Source: Tetrahymena thermophila SB210
Taxonomy: Eukaryota; Ciliophora; Oligohymenophorea; Hymenostomatida; Tetrahymenidae
DNA: 64,000 nt
Direction of reading: 5' to 3'
Assembly (NCBI RefSeq): GCF_000189635.1
Contig: NW_002476443.1
Span: forward strand, 30,138 to 94,137
A program made the position numbers and the translations under genes. Shown in pieces: positions 13,038-26,287 of the stretch; position 1 is the first letter of the stretch, and every line of letters starts with the position of its first letter. A model generated the notes under the pieces. The model did no database searches. It saw only the letters and a program-made list of their open reading frames with translations, and was not told the origin of the DNA.

Positions 13038-14271
13038 TCATAGTTTGATAATTGTAATTTTTTCAGGTAAACTATAATAATTCTTTGACTCTTGTTATAA
13101 GGCAAAGAGCACTGCTTGCTGGTTTTATATAAATTCTAAGAAATGATTGAATTTGTTAATATTTTCATTGTATTTATCTTACTCTAAAAAATATTCACAA
13201 GAGTCAATTAATAGCAGTGTTTAATAACTATTTTATTACTTTTTAATACAAGATGACAACTAATTAAAAAATTCTTAAATGCGATTAAGCTAGCTGATTT
13301 GACTGATTTCCCTTAAATTTAAATATCTAATTTTATATAATTTTTAGCTTTCTTCTTATCTTGAGTCATTTAGTTCAGCGTTTTATTTGTTGAACAGCGA
13401 AATTTGTTGTTTTATTAAGTATTTTAAGATTTAAAATTTTGTTTCTTACTATTGAGTTCCATTCGATTTGAATGATATAACTGCCCTATTTTTATCCAAA
13501 AATTAATAATCTGTACTTTTATCATTATGAGTTGAAGAATAAATCAGCCATTAATTAAATTTTTGGACTTAACTTTGTGCTTCTTGATCAAGATTAAGGT
13601 TAATAATTTCATGCAAATATGTCGATTTAGGTGTTTTATAAAATTTATTAAATCTTAGCAAGGAAGAATAATCAATCTGTATATCGAATAAGCTCATGTT
13701 TGTGCAGAGAAACATTTAATTATGAATATAAGCATCTTGATATGAAATTGAATCTATTTTAAATGCGATTAAGTTTTCCAAAATTTTAACATTAAGAATT
13801 GTGTTAGTGCAGAATATCTAATTTTATCTTATCAATTATCTCTTAAGGATTTCTTCTACATCCAAGACTGAAGGTAAAAAAACAAGATTTAAGCTATCAG
13901 AAACAAATGAAATATTTATCTTGACAACTTCACCTTTTTTGAAAATTTTGATTGTTTAAAATTATTTTTAATGATGAAATTATCTTACTAACTTCTAAAG
14001 TCTTCTTGATTATTTCTACTTCTGTGTATTTCTCTTATTCATCGTGATATGTAAAGGGATTAAGCTCTACATAAGAAGAAGAGTCTTCATCTGATAACAT
14101 TACAATAAATTAGCTAATAATGTTATTTTTTCCACTCAAAGAACGCAAAATAAACTAACAACTTTTATGTTCTTCTATTTATTTTTTAACATTTGCATAA
14201 TCCTTTTTGTTTAGTCTGAGATAGTTAAAAATTTGGTTTCTATCTAAAGTTTTTGAAGTAGAAATTATCAT
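13038..14271 (-). CDS. Unidentified protein, two exons
   Basis: Exon 1 is 14271-13989 and exon 2 is 13933-13038, joined across a 55-nt intron (GTAAGA donor, AAAAAG acceptor). The phases match and the frame ends at TGA 13038-13040, giving about 392 residues. The protein has an acidic stretch with DEDSSS near residue 67, then a globular-looking part, a glutamine-rich segment and a predicted helical C-terminus. I recognise no family. The frame stays open upstream of the ATG, after a strong pyrimidine-rich acceptor-like site ending TTTGCAG near 14360. Either the 5'UTR is open by chance, or an upstream exon is missing and this ATG is internal. Confidence 0.7.
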
Positions 14272-14586
14272 TATTATTTATGGATCTTAAAACAAATCTT
14301 TGCCTTTAAAAGCTATAAATTTAATTCTTTCTTAATGACTTTGATTAAGCTCTGCAAAGAAAAATAGAACTACAAACAATAAATCAAAAGAACTAAAAGC
14401 AAATTTCTTTACTTTCTTGTAATTTTGCAGAGAAAAAAAATTTTATCAATTAAAATATTTAAAAAATATAAAGAAAACAATTTTTCTTTCTTAATAAAAA
14501 ATGAATTTATTTTCTTTTAAAATATTTAAATTATTTGGAAAAAAACTCAAAAACAAAGATGAATTTTGATAATTTAATCTCGAAGT

Positions 14587-14658
14587 AGCAGGGTGGCGAA
14601 GTGGAATCGCGTTGGGCTCATAACTCAAAGGTCGGAGGATCGAAACCTCTCTCTGCTA
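14587..14658 (+). tRNA. Initiator tRNA-Met (CAT)
   Basis: A 72-nt cloverleaf. The acceptor stem pairs AGCAGGG with CTCTGCT, giving the A1:U72 pair typical of eukaryotic initiators. The anticodon loop is CTCATAA with anticodon CAT, flanked by the G-rich TTGGG / CTCAA stem. The T-loop reads ATCGAAA with A54, not the usual TTCGAAT, which is another hallmark of eukaryotic initiator tRNA. It has no intron. It sits between two protein genes and is followed by a T-run that can terminate RNA polymerase III. Confidence 0.93.
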
Positions 14659-14662
14659 TAAC

Positions 14663-14669
14663 TTTTTTT
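14663..14669 (+). terminator. Pol III T-run terminator of tRNA-iMet
   Basis: A run of seven T residues begins five bases after the tRNA 3' end, the usual spacing for an RNA polymerase III stop. Confidence 0.75.
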
Positions 14670-15017
14670 ATTCAAAATTTGCTTTATTTTACTTGCGGAA
14701 AAAAAATAAATAAGCAAATTTAAATAAATTAATAGAAATTGAATGCAATTTATATTTAATTTGTTCAGTATATTAAGAAAAGAATGAATTTGGCATTATT
14801 TGATTTTTGATTTAGTTTATCAAATTATTAATTTTTTTTGAAATTAAGGTTTTTGTTAAAAGAAATTTGTTTGTTAACGTTTAAAATCAAGAAATAAAGA
14901 AAGTAAAAGTGAATGAATAAATAAATAAACAAAGTAAATCAGTTTGATGTATTTGATTGAATTATTAAATTCAAAAGAAATTTGATTTATTTGACAGTAT
15001 TGATTAATTATAGCTAA

Positions 15018-18000
15018 ATGAATATGAATAAGAGTATCTAAAGCAAAAGCAACCCACGAACTCCAATAAATTAAAGGAAATATAGCTAACATTTCTATTT
15101 TTAAAATCCTGCTAGCTAGCAGAAAAATTGCGTGAGCGGCAACAATGATTAAAAGACTAAGGGTTTTAATAGCAACGAGGGACAGCATCTAGTTTGCGAA
15201 TAATAAGAAAAGATGCATTAAATATAATTTAGTTCAAATAGCAGTAGCAATGACATCTTTTTTTCTTCAAAGAACAATAATCAATTAAATTTAGATTTGA
15301 TGAATCATGAATTTGTTGATGAGGAAAATAAAATTAAATAGTCTTTTGTTTAAAATGCTGCATGTCTTCCTTAAAATTATTATGAAATAGCTTCATCGAA
15401 GTCATCTATGGTTTGTTTAACTACTCCTTAGAATCCTCAAAAGAGGCTTTAAAAGAATCCGTCAGCTATTTCTATTTATAATGACGCGGCGAACAAAAGC
15501 AACAATCCAACTGCTTAAAAGAACACTCAAGAGAATATCTTCAATCCGAAGAAACTCTAGAACAATATTTCAGCTAAAAATAGCAGTAATATTAGTGCTC
15601 TATCTTCTATAAATATATCAAATTACACTTCTGAATAAATACAAAAGAACAATAATATTAGTGTTGCTTAATTTTAATTGCAACCAAGTTAGGACTAAAA
15701 CATACTTTTTAAAGAATTGATAGGCTTTTAACAATAAAAATCGAATGAGATAGATACAAAATTAAATGGGAACTATCCTCATTTTCAGTAGAATTTAATT
15801 CAAGCTAGTTCTATAGAAGCTGATGCGTTCTTGAAAAGACATTCCCCTATTCAATAGGAATTACCAAATAAAGGCTTAATGAATAATGGAGTATAAATGA
15901 ACAGTGGAGGCTTAGACGGATAAGATTACTCTCAATTTTTAAAAGAAAACAAAAATAGCAGTAAAAATATGCTTAATATTTAGAAGAATTATTAACACAA
16001 CGCTTCAAAGACGCCATAAAGAAAAATAAGCAACACTTCTAAGGTATCTCTGAATGCAACACCTTCCAATCAAAGCACAATATCATATGACAATCAAAAG
16101 AAAAAAAGTAGTTAAAAGAGCACTTTAAAGCTTATTCAAGACTCTAGCAGCTACAATAGTTATGTTCAGCAACAGAAGCAATAAAATTAATGTTTTTAAA
16201 TAGAAAATCCTAATAATAAATTTTAATATATCAGCAATTAAGACTTTAAGCAATAATAATAAATAAATTAGCAGCAGAATCCACTTTAAATTCAATAAAA
16301 ATACAACAATTTGTGTATTGCAAATTAAAAAAACAATAGCTCTTCTTAGCATATTAATCCAATGTCTTCAATATCGATTCAATCTTAGAATTCTCTAAGC
16401 TAAAACCAACTTATTTTTTAAAATTAGTTTGAACATTTCTAAATTGATCAAGGAAATAACAACAGTCAGCAGTTCGATAAGTAATTTTACTCAATAAACT
16501 AAAGATACTACGGTTTAAATAACGAATAATTGGACAAAGAAAACGTCATCCATTAACATGACAATGAAATAAAACATTCTTAAGATATTAATTAAGAAAA
16601 AGAAAATAAATTTTCAAGATTAAATTCATCTAAATCTACTAATTTACTTAATTATAAAAATAGCAATAATCAAGAAAATCCTTCTAATTTGTTTGATAAA
16701 AATAAATCAAATCACTTAAATCACCAAATTAAATTGTAAAATTAAAATGAAAATTAGCTTATTTAATAGCAAAAACCACCTGCAACTCAAGAAGAAGACT
16801 ACTCAGTTCCTCAAGAATTGCAAAACTCCTTTTAAATGAATAAAAATATGAGCAAATTGAATGTGCTAACAACAATCAGAGCATCTGAAATAGACTTACT
16901 GAAAGGAAACGAAAAAACTAATCAATCTTAACTTAATACAACTAACGCAAATAGATATTCCATTTAAAACACAAGTCCAAGAGCAGACCAAGAGAAATCA
17001 GCTTCTTTTAGTCTAATGCAAAACAATATAAAATCCACATAAAATTTATTAAGAACGCAATCCAACTAGCTTAGTTTTTAAAATCATTCAAAAATGTAGC
17101 TCTACAAAGGAAAAGAAAACAGACGAGAGGGTTTGCTAAGCGCTTATCCTAGCAAATAATAATAATAATAATTTAATGGATAACAATAGACATAAATATA
17201 TACTGGAAATGAGACTCAAAGACAATTTAATAACAGATAAAGCATAGATTCCTTCTTAGATGTTACGACTAAAAACATCCCTCAGACTTTCATCAGTTAA
17301 GAAAAATAAACAAAGCTCTCGATTTAACACAAAAATAAAAGTCACAGAAGAAATTGCAATTGCGATAATGACGAAAATATGATGGAATCTTGCTCTAAAG
17401 TCTATAGTTGGTTAGGAATAAACAAAGAATTATCTCAAGTCAACTCTACAATCTTCCTCTCATCAATGCCCTTGGACTTCGATCCTAAAATACAACTACA
17501 AATTTAAAAAGATGTGTTGAGAACTTATCAAAACTACGAATTCTTTTGGAATCCATAAATTCAGTAATCGATTTAAAATATTTTGTACAAATACATCAAT
17601 CAATATCCCGAAGTTGGTAAGATTTTCTTCGCATTTTAATAGAAAAAATATTTATTCTTTATTAAATTAAAAAGGCTATGTTTAAGGAATGAATTTAATA
17701 GTAGGATATCTTATTTGGCATGCAGATGAAACCTATGCTTTTGAACTCCTTTCTAAAATATGCAGCATTCTCAATCTTAATGACTTACTCAAGCCAGGTA
17801 TTTAAAAAAATAAATAAATCAATCAAAAGTGTTAACAAACAATGATTAATAAAAGGTTTCCCAGATTTGCAAAAGCACTTAAAAACAATTGAAGTTATTA
17901 TGATTATAAACTGTCCCCAAATATATTAAATACTCAATAAATATGACTTGCACCCATCAATGTTTATCTCTGAGTGGATACTGGTCCTCCTCACAGATAT

Positions 18001-18336
18001 TATTCCTCTCGAATACTCAGTAAATATGTTAAATTAAATAATTAATATTCGCTAAATCATTATATTTAATAAAAGCACCTAGTTTTGCAGGGAGTGTTTA
18101 AAGATGGCTGGATATTTTTTTACAGGACTATAATTAACTTAATAAAAATACTGCTTAGAAAATTAGAAAATTTAGAGGACTAAAGCGAAATACTTTACGT
18201 TCTCAAATCAGTTAGATCTAGATAAAAAGAATATCAAATTGACTGGAATAAGATACTTGTAGCATAAGAACCACATATAACTAACTAATTTATTGAAAAT
18301 ATACAAACCCATATAAAATCCAACGATATTAAATGA
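15018..18336 (+). CDS. TBC-domain (Rab GTPase-activating) protein
   Basis: Four exons: 15018-17616, 17675-17797, 17856-18019 and 18076-18336 (TGA 18334-18336). Introns are 58, 58 and 56 nt; the total is 3147 nt, or 1048 residues. About 800 N-terminal residues are Q/N/S-rich and low in complexity. The C-terminal ~230 residues form a TBC domain, which in known members speeds GTP hydrolysis by Rab GTPases in membrane traffic. The arginine-finger motif is IQKDVLRT (about residue 830). The glutamine-finger motif is YVQGMN, just after the first intron, and its glutamine is encoded by TAA. Later TBC blocks include FPDLQKHL and HPSMFISEWIL. I placed the start at 15018, the first in-frame ATG of a coding-like stretch; a later in-frame ATG at 15213 is less likely. 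Confidence 0.9.
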
Positions 18337-19230
18337 ATATCAATATCCAAGCAAGCAAGCAATCAACTAACTAACATTCTAATAAATAATTAAAACTTAA
18401 AATTTTCTTTACAATTAATAAAATTAATAATCATCATCATCATCATAATAATAATAATTATAATAATATATCCTTAAAAAAATTTTAATCCGCTAATTCT
18501 AATTATTAAATTTATTCTATAGAGTTAAAAAGTAATTATTGTTTATATCTTAATATATCTCCTTATAATTTATTTTTCACTTTGCTCAACTCCAAATCAT
18601 AATTAAAAAAACTCTTTGTGAATTTGATCTATAAATTAATTTAATTAAGATTAAACGAATTAAAAAATTTGCTATTATATTCTATTTACAAATATTAATA
18701 AATTTTATTTTTTTTTATTTTCTTTAAAACTTTCTTAATTATTAATAAAGATTATAATGATAACATAATAATCTATTATTAAAATTTTTTAAATTTAATA
18801 ATAATTATTTTTTATATTTTATTTTTATTAATTTAAAATAAAATTTACTAAAAATATAATTTTTCAAATCAAACTAAAATATTTTTTCTAAAAATTTAAT
18901 TTATTATTTTAAATTTTTAAATTAAAATTTGAAAAAAGAATGCTGGTCTTAATTGTAGATTAAAAATGAAGATTTAAAGCAAACTAGTTAGGATTAATTT
19001 GATTATTTGTTTGATTGTTTGATTGTTTGTTTATTTTAGTGCAACTTTTTGATTTGATTGCTTGGCCTATGATTGCCAATAAATCAAATAAGATTATTTT
19101 TGTTAAGATTTTAGATATAATATTTGGTTGCATTGGCTAATTCATTAATTAATTAATTATCTGCTTAATAAAATATAACTATCAATTGTCTTACATTTAT
19201 TTAAATTACATCTATTTTTTAAAAGAAGAT
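18337..19230. other. AT-rich spacer
   Basis: Intergenic DNA between two plus-strand genes. It holds short ATC/ATA and TTGT microsatellite-like runs (near 18430-18465 and 19005-19035) and otherwise A/T-only tracts. No gene, RNA or inverted repeat was seen. Confidence 0.5.
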
Positions 19231-20655
19231 ATGAAGAAATATTATTAGGATAATTAGGAAGTAAACCAAATTTTTAGATTTCGATTTGACCCAGAATTTC
19301 ATTTTAATAGCATGATATTTATTTCAAGTTAAAGCCTTTTTTATAACAGAGTTAGGGACATAAATATTTTTAGAGACCTACTTCAGCTGATTAGTAAATT
19401 CTACATTATTTATCAACGTATTTCACATTAGATTATTTTTAAATCAAAAGAGAGCTCAGTGCTGTAAACAAAAGCTAGGAAGATAAAGAGAATAAAGATA
19501 AGCAATTGAGTTTGTAAATTGATAATAATTAGCAGTGCAACATTTTGAATTTAAAATATCATTAAATATATTTAGGCTATAAAAAAAGAATATTAGCTTT
19601 TTAAAATAAACATAGTCATCAAAGGTAGTTTACTTTATCTTACATCTATTTTTGTTTAGCAAAGACTTTAATGTAATCAATCTAGGTATTTTAAATCAGA
19701 CCATCAACTAGCACATTCAGAAACAGTTAGCAGCACCATAGAGGAATCATTTAATCAGAATCCAACCACTTTAAAAGCAATTTTAGCGCATATGATAAGG
19801 TTTTTGCTGGTTATTTAGTCTTGATAAATTATAATTATGTTTTTTTACTTATAGGAGAAACTATTTGAGGAACTGCTACAACATAAAGAAAAAATAAAAG
19901 TACTCACTGATGAAAATTATAAAATAAAAACTGTGTTAATTAACAAAGACAGGGAACTCAAAAAATATGAAAAAGTTATTGAAGAATTATAAGCAAGTGG
20001 CAATTTAAAAAATTTGAACACGAAGTTTTCAACAGAAGTATAATCAATTGATTAAATAATCAATATTCCACTTAGAGAATATTAAATACAATGCTAAATA
20101 TTCAATTCTTTAAATACTTATTTATATATTTATTATTAGAGTTTTCTTTACATCAATCTAAAGAAACAAATTAAAGAGCTCAACGATGAAGTCAAATTTA
20201 AAACAGAAGAAATCAATACAATGAAAAAGAATTCTAAATATACAAAATTCCTTGAAATCGAAGTAGATTATTACATAAATGCTTTAAATTTTTACTTATT
20301 TATTATTTACTATTAATAATTTTAGCAAGAGAAGAAATGTTTTGTTGATGAAACTATAAAAATGAGAGGAATTATTCAAAATTTATAGGAGTAGCTTTAA
20401 AGAAATATCGTTGCAAATGAAAGACTCTTCCAATTAGAAAACTAGTAAACAATCAATACAAATGTAATTTCTACTTTAAAGCAGAGCAACCAAGAATTAG
20501 AAGATCAGCTGAAAGATTGTAAAAATTAGCTCAAAAGCAGCAAAGAACAAATGGATAAACAAAATACTAAGATAAAATCGTTAAAAAACGAACTTAATAA
20601 ATACAACGCAACTAGCATTAATAACCAAAACAAAGAAAAAGATAAAATCAAATGA
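19231..20655 (+). CDS. Coiled-coil protein, 5' end tentative
   Basis: Well-supported exons are 19576-19624, 19660-19799, 19855-20037, 20140-20262 and 20326-20655 (TGA 20653-20655), with all phases matching. The encoded protein is rich in E, K, Q, L and N with heptad-like spacing (for example EKLFEELLQHKEKIK, then KDRELKKYEKVIEEL), so a long parallel coiled coil is likely from the third exon on. The first part is uncertain. An ATG at 19231 opens about 90 codons but reaches a TGA before the next exon, so at least one donor or acceptor there is unresolved. The function is unknown; a structural or tethering role is only inference. Confidence 0.7.
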
Positions 20656-21059
20656 GTTAGTTATTCTACATTTAACACTTAAATAAAATATATTTCTTAT
20701 TAAAAATTAAACACATCTTATATTAAATTATTTTGTAATCTATATGTTTTAATAAAAGTATTAAAAAAAAAGTTAATAAATTAATAAAAAAATTATTTTT
20801 TAATTTTCTCATTTTTTTAACCATTTTGCATTTTTTTCAATAATAGCTTATAATATTATAGACTATGATGTTTTTGAAATTAAAAATATAGTCATGACAA
20901 AATAGATTTTAATTAAAATTGCATAAAATTTGGAAAGAAAAAATTTGGAAAGATTTAATATTGATTAAGAATTAGGAACAAGTGTATTATATAATTTAAG
21001 ATATAAACAATATATTAATTATTAAAATAATTTAGGTTGTGAATAAACTTGGTTGTCGC
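20656..21059. other. AT-rich spacer between convergent genes
   Basis: The 3' flanks of the coiled-coil gene and the IF-2 gene. Poly-A and poly-T runs only; no coding or RNA signal seen. Confidence 0.5.
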
Positions 21060-23633
21060 TCACTCTTTTTCATAGGCTACGACAGTATCTCCTTCTTCGA
21101 AAGAATTAAATCTAAAGAAGATTATTCCGCATTCGCTGCCTTCTTTGATTTCTTCTACTTCTTTCTTAAAGTGTCTGAGATTAGCAATTTCTAAATCTTT
21201 TTCAATGATTTCGCCATCTCTTTCAATTCTATATAAATGTTTCTTATTTATTTTACCGCTTAAAACTTTGCATCCAGCAACGAATTGTGTTTCTTTTGAT
21301 AATATTAAAATAACTAAATAATCTTTAGATGAAATCTTTATATTTACATGATTTAGATGCTTTGATTTCAATAACTGATTGGATTACAGCTTGACCTCTT
21401 TCTACTTCTTTTTCTTCTTCTTCAGCCTCTTCTGGACCTTGTTCCATCAGCAATTTAATATCATCAATTAAGGTGTAAATAATTTTGTGAGATTTAACTA
21501 CAATTTTCTTTTATTTAACTAATTACTCTACATCCTTAGAGAGTTAGATATCCATACCCAATATCTTAGCATTAAATAATTCAGCGTCTCTAATATCAGC
21601 TTCTGTAACCTAACCAACAGTAGCGCTAATTATATTTAATTGAATATCTTCGTATGCTAACTTAGCCTTGATAATTTAAGACACCAAAGTTTCTTTTGTA
21701 CCAAAATCGTTTGCCTTTATAATTAAATTAATACTATTTCCTACTTTAACATCTCCTACTAAATTAGCCATATACTACTTATTCTATTACAAATCTTATT
21801 TTAATTTTTATATTTTTTATTAAATATCATTCATCTCTGTTTCTGACTTAAAATCTATTTCTTCCAATTGTTTTATTTTCTTTTATTCATTTATTATTAT
21901 AATTAAATTTCATTAAATTTTTATTCTAATCGTTAGAATTACGTCTAAAATTCTTGCCTCTACTTCGTTATATTTAGCTTCTGTGATTTCTCTGTTTCCA
22001 GAGAAGAATTTTCTTTTTTCTCTGACATTTCTTTAAATTAATTAATAAAATAATTCTTTTAAAATATTAATACAAAAATAATTAATTTTACTCAAATTTC
22101 AACTTAGATCCTGATCCTTAAATGAATTGTTCTTCTTGGCTATTGAGTTCTTCTTCATTTTTAATTCTTCTTTGGGAGATCACTTTAGCTTTGTTTTCTG
22201 ACTCTAAAGCAAAAACTACGTCTCCAGATTAAGGCAATTCTTTAATTCCAGTCTTATTTTTTTTGTTTATTTTTAATATTAAATTGAATCTAAATTCAAT
22301 ATAAAAATATTACAATTTCAACTGCATATGAAGGAAAAGCCTGCTTAAGCATATTTTTTTTATCATCTTTTATTGATCTCACTTTGCAATAGTTATTTCC
22401 AATAATAATATGATCACCAACCTTTAATGTGCCTTTTTAGACAATAATTGTGCAACTTTTTTCATCATTGTCAACATCTCTTCTGCTTTCAATCACAACT
22501 CCTTCAGCTAAAGAATCGTAATCCTATATTAAATTTTCCATTAAATTCTATTTAAATTCCTTAATATTTTTTACTTCTTTCAATTCCATGAGTTCTGATT
22601 CGAATAAAATTAATTCCAACAGCAAGTCCATGTTTGTGCCATTTAAAGCAGAAATATGAACAACTGGAATGTTACCTCCAAATGGCTCTAAATCTAATTT
22701 CCCTTACTCCTTTAATTACTTTTCAACTAAATCAGGACGTGCTCCTGGAACATCAATTTTATTTATTGCAACTAAGATATGAACTTGATTCTAATGAGCT
22801 AACTTAATAACTTCTAGTGTCTTTTTTATCAGAAATTGTTGATTAAAATTATTATTTACACATTCAATATAAAACAAAAAATATACCTAAGGCTATATTC
22901 CTTCAATAGCAGATACAACCAAAATAATCATATCTGTTGAATTAGCTCCACGCACTCTCATATTTGAAAAAGCCTCGTGACCTGGAGTATCAATAAAAGT
23001 TATTCTTTACCCTTCAGGAGTTAAAACGTGAAATGCACCAATTTTTTGAGTTATACCTCCAAATTCACCTTTAGCAATTTAACTATTTCTTAAATAATCT
23101 AACAATGTTGTTTTGCCATGATCGACGTGACCCATAATGGTAACAACAGGCGATCTTTGCTTTATGTTCCCCTTTTCGTTCTTATGCTATATCTTTACAT
23201 CATATTCTAAAGATATCAGATTTGCCTCCTTTAAACTAATTTTTTCAGGATTTATGCCCATTGATGTTAACTTTTAGAGTAATTTTTAACCATCAAAAGC
23301 AATAAATTCAGCCAATTGTTCTATGTTAACAAAATCTGTATTGACAACATAAGTTTGAATAATCTTCTTTACCCTATTTTGGTGCTATGGGTTTGAAATT
23401 AACTCAATCTAATTAAACTCCTCCTATAAATTCTTTTGTATTTGCTACCCCTTCGAAGCGTCATTTCCTAATTTAATAGAGTTCTTCAATATTTAAGGAC
23501 GCTATTCTAAACTGCAAAATGGGCTTCGAGATTAAAATTATATATTTTGTATCAAAGAAAGTCTAGAATTTTGATGAATCTTTAGAGACGACTTAATAAA
23601 TTAAAGTTTTTGCTTAAATATCTTGCCTAACAT
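21060..23633 (-). CDS. Translation initiation factor IF-2, mitochondrial type
   Basis: A GTPase that brings initiator tRNA to the small ribosomal subunit in bacteria and mitochondria. Six exons on the minus strand: 23633-22887, 22820-22314, 22252-22092, 22030-21943, 21879-21348 and 21292-21060. Introns are 66, 61, 61, 63 and 55 nt; the total is 2268 nt, or 755 residues. G-domain motifs are G1 GHVDHGKT (about residue 168), G3 DTPGHEAF (about 215), G4 NKID (about 269) and G5 ISAL. The later LIIKANDFG and ISATVGQVTEADI blocks match IF-2 domain III. The N-terminus is basic, rich in K, S, Q and L and lacks acidic residues for the first ~45 positions, as expected of a mitochondrial presequence. The short N-terminal region before the G domain is typical of mitochondrial IF-2. 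Confidence 0.95.
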
Positions 23634-24877
23634 TCTTGTTTATTCGTTTTTATTTGTTTTTTGTTTGCTTGCTTGCTTTCTTGATAGAATTTTAACAAAA
23701 TTAATAAATAAATCAATAGAAAAATTTTTATATTCAATATTTTTTTAATTTTCATAGAACTTTCTTTTTTTTATGTAGATATAATACAAATTTAGATTAA
23801 AGATACCAACAATATCTACTTTTCATTTAATTAAACGAATGCCTCTTAGTATATTAATCATATATTTTCAAAATAAAAAGGTGAGCTATTATATTATTCT
23901 CTCCTCACTAAGGCATCATCAATCAATCAAACAGATAAAAAAATTTATTAATAACTCTTTTTTCACCTTTAAAATAAAAAAATATTAATAATAATAAACT
24001 AATATAAATAATTTTAAAATACTATTTCAACTAACATGTTTAAGTTAATTATAGATATATGGATTTAATCAAAAAGAAAATAAATAAAAGCAATTTATAT
24101 TCTTTTTATTTTATAAAACTTCTTATTTTTAAAAATTTCAAAAAAAACTAGATTTAAAATACCATCAATGTTTGCTTGCCTTTTCTTTATTAAATAAGAT
24201 AAATTCAAAGAAGCTATTGTTGATTATTTTATGTTGGAAACCAAACCAACCATGAAAATTTTGCTATGATATTTGGTTTCTGCATACTTTAATTAGTATA
24301 ATAGCATCATAAGATTATTTATGGATGATGACTCTGAAAAATTTATGAGATTTTAAAATTAAATTCTCCATTCATTTAAATTTTTTTTTCATATTCTTTT
24401 TTCATTAATATTGAGCCTTCCCTAAATATTTTAGAAAAATAACCTCCCTAAATTTATTAATAAATATTTTACTAGTTAGTAAGTTTTATAATTTATCATA
24501 ACAATCAAGCCTAATAATCTCGAAAATAAAGCAATAAGCAAGGATACGATTATTTATCATATCTTTTTATTAAATATTTTTATTTTTATATGGTATTTTT
24601 ATGAAATAAATTAAAAATATAATGATTTTAATTGTGTTTTTTTATATATTTAATAAAAGTTTTAAAAGTAACTTAGATTGTTTCCACACGTTCGTTGAAA
24701 CTAATAAAGAATATCTTTATAAATCACTTTGGATAGAATATTTATTGATTTAATAATCAGAATAAATAGATAAGCAAACAATAATAAAATTTTAATCAAT
24801 TTTATTACAAAAATTTTAGTTTGTTTTTAAATTATCAAATAAATAATAAATAAATAAATAATTATTTTAATAAGAAT
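23634..24877. other. AT-rich spacer with a small hairpin
   Basis: The shared upstream region of the divergent IF-2 and single-exon genes. Between 24180 and 24400 the base composition is less extreme. A perfect 9-bp inverted pair, GAAACCAAA at 24237-24245 and TTTGGTTTC at 24272-24280, could form a stem with a 26-nt loop. No box C/D or H/ACA arrangement and no protein frame were recognised. Confidence 0.4.
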
Positions 24878-26287
24878 ATGTATTCGGAATATTTAAAAGA
24901 TAAGCTGGATGATCCGTTTTGGAAGGACATTCTGAATGGTTCATATGAAAGCATTTAGTCGAATTTAGACATGCTTAAGAGCGAGATTTAGAAGAACAGA
25001 TTTGAGATGAAGTAGCAAATAAGTGCAAATTTAAATGATTATGTGAAGAGTTAAGAATCAGCTATAAAATTAACACAAGAATTAAACAGAATTAGGGTTA
25101 GTAGCAAAGCAGAGCAGTTTAAAAAGTAGATCAAATTATTTAAAATAGTTAATGCTAATAGTGAAGGAGCAGACGCTAATACTGCTACTTAAAAAAGCCA
25201 GGTCTAGGATTAATAGGAAGGAGGCAAAGCTATTTTATTACAAAGCTAGAGTTTGTTTGAAAAATTCAAGAGATGCTAATAGGAAAATGATTACATGGAA
25301 ATATTTGAAGTTGAAAGTGTAATTTAAAGGTGTTTAAAGGCAGAAGATTATGAAGAACTTAGCAAACTTCTTTTTTGGCTTGAAAAATTAATTTTAAAAA
25401 ATAAAGATAATGCAAGTCTACATAAAATATTCTCAGAGATTATGAAGAAATATAGAAAAGTTTTGTGCAACATACTCTTTTAGAATTACAATAAGTCCAA
25501 GAAGGATAAATTGAAGAAATTTTTTATAGATTTTGGCAAAAATTTAAAATCTTAGAAAGATTCTTATTTGTTTGAGATATTTTAGGCACATTTTGCAAAG
25601 AAATTTAAGCAGATCTTTGAAAAAAATAAAACTCAGCTTGTTCAAATTAATCATATAGCAAATATATTTGATATATATGGAAAATCGCTAAATAAAAGTG
25701 TCTTATTTGTATAAGAAATCAATGAAAGCTTAAAAGAAAAAGAGCAAATTAAAATTCTTTAGTTTGTCAACAAATTTAGAAAAAATCTTATTGATTTAAT
25801 AGACAAAGTTAGGAATAACAAATTGAATGAAATTAAAATAAGGATAGCCTAATTTTAGGAGCCTCTCAAAACTCATTTAAGACTCGGATCAGTAGACTAG
25901 CTTTAAATTTCATTGCAGACCAAAGTATTTTTAATTAAAGCTAAAGCTTTCTTGAGATATCGCAACAGATTTTTAATCACTTTGGGTGAGCTTAAAGTTA
26001 TTGAAAATGAATAAGAAATGTTCAACGAAATGGTCAAAAACTCTGAAGGAATTCAAGTCTTATTGAATATGATTAAAGTCTACAGATTCTTATTACAAAC
26101 AAATAGAATTAATGAGTAGAAAATAGATGAATATGTTTCCTAATTTATTGAACATGTTAGCAAAGAAATATAAAACCTAATATAAATTTACTACAACACA
26201 GAAGATTTAAAATAAACAGCAGAAGAATTAGATAATAAAAGAAAAATATTAATAGAAATGCTTTTCAAACAAAGAAAAAATTTTTGA
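24878..26287 (+). CDS. Helical protein, possible vesicle-tether (CATCHR) subunit
   Basis: A single uninterrupted frame of 470 codons under the ciliate code, ending at TGA 26285-26287. The protein is all-helical in character: no low-complexity tail, regular hydrophobic spacing, and many K, E, L, I and Q. The N-terminal ~80 residues (SIQSNLDMLKSEI followed by SANLNDYVKSQESA) resemble the N-terminal helical pattern of COG8 / Vps51 / Dor1-type tether subunits, in which a helix pair precedes an 'NY.k(F/V)' segment. This is a weak by-eye match; Golgi or endosomal tethering is inference only. No signal peptide or membrane segment is visible. Confidence 0.8.

Noticed and set aside
14874..15188. Minus-strand hydrophobic 104-aa ORF
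   Set aside because: It overlaps the sense-strand start of the TBC gene and upstream AT-rich DNA; the plus strand has the consistent coding frame from 15018.
16125..16352. Minus-strand leucine-rich 75-aa ORF
   Set aside because: Antisense of the Q/N-rich part of the TBC protein; CAA/TAA/AAT codons read as TTG/TTA/ATT on the other strand.
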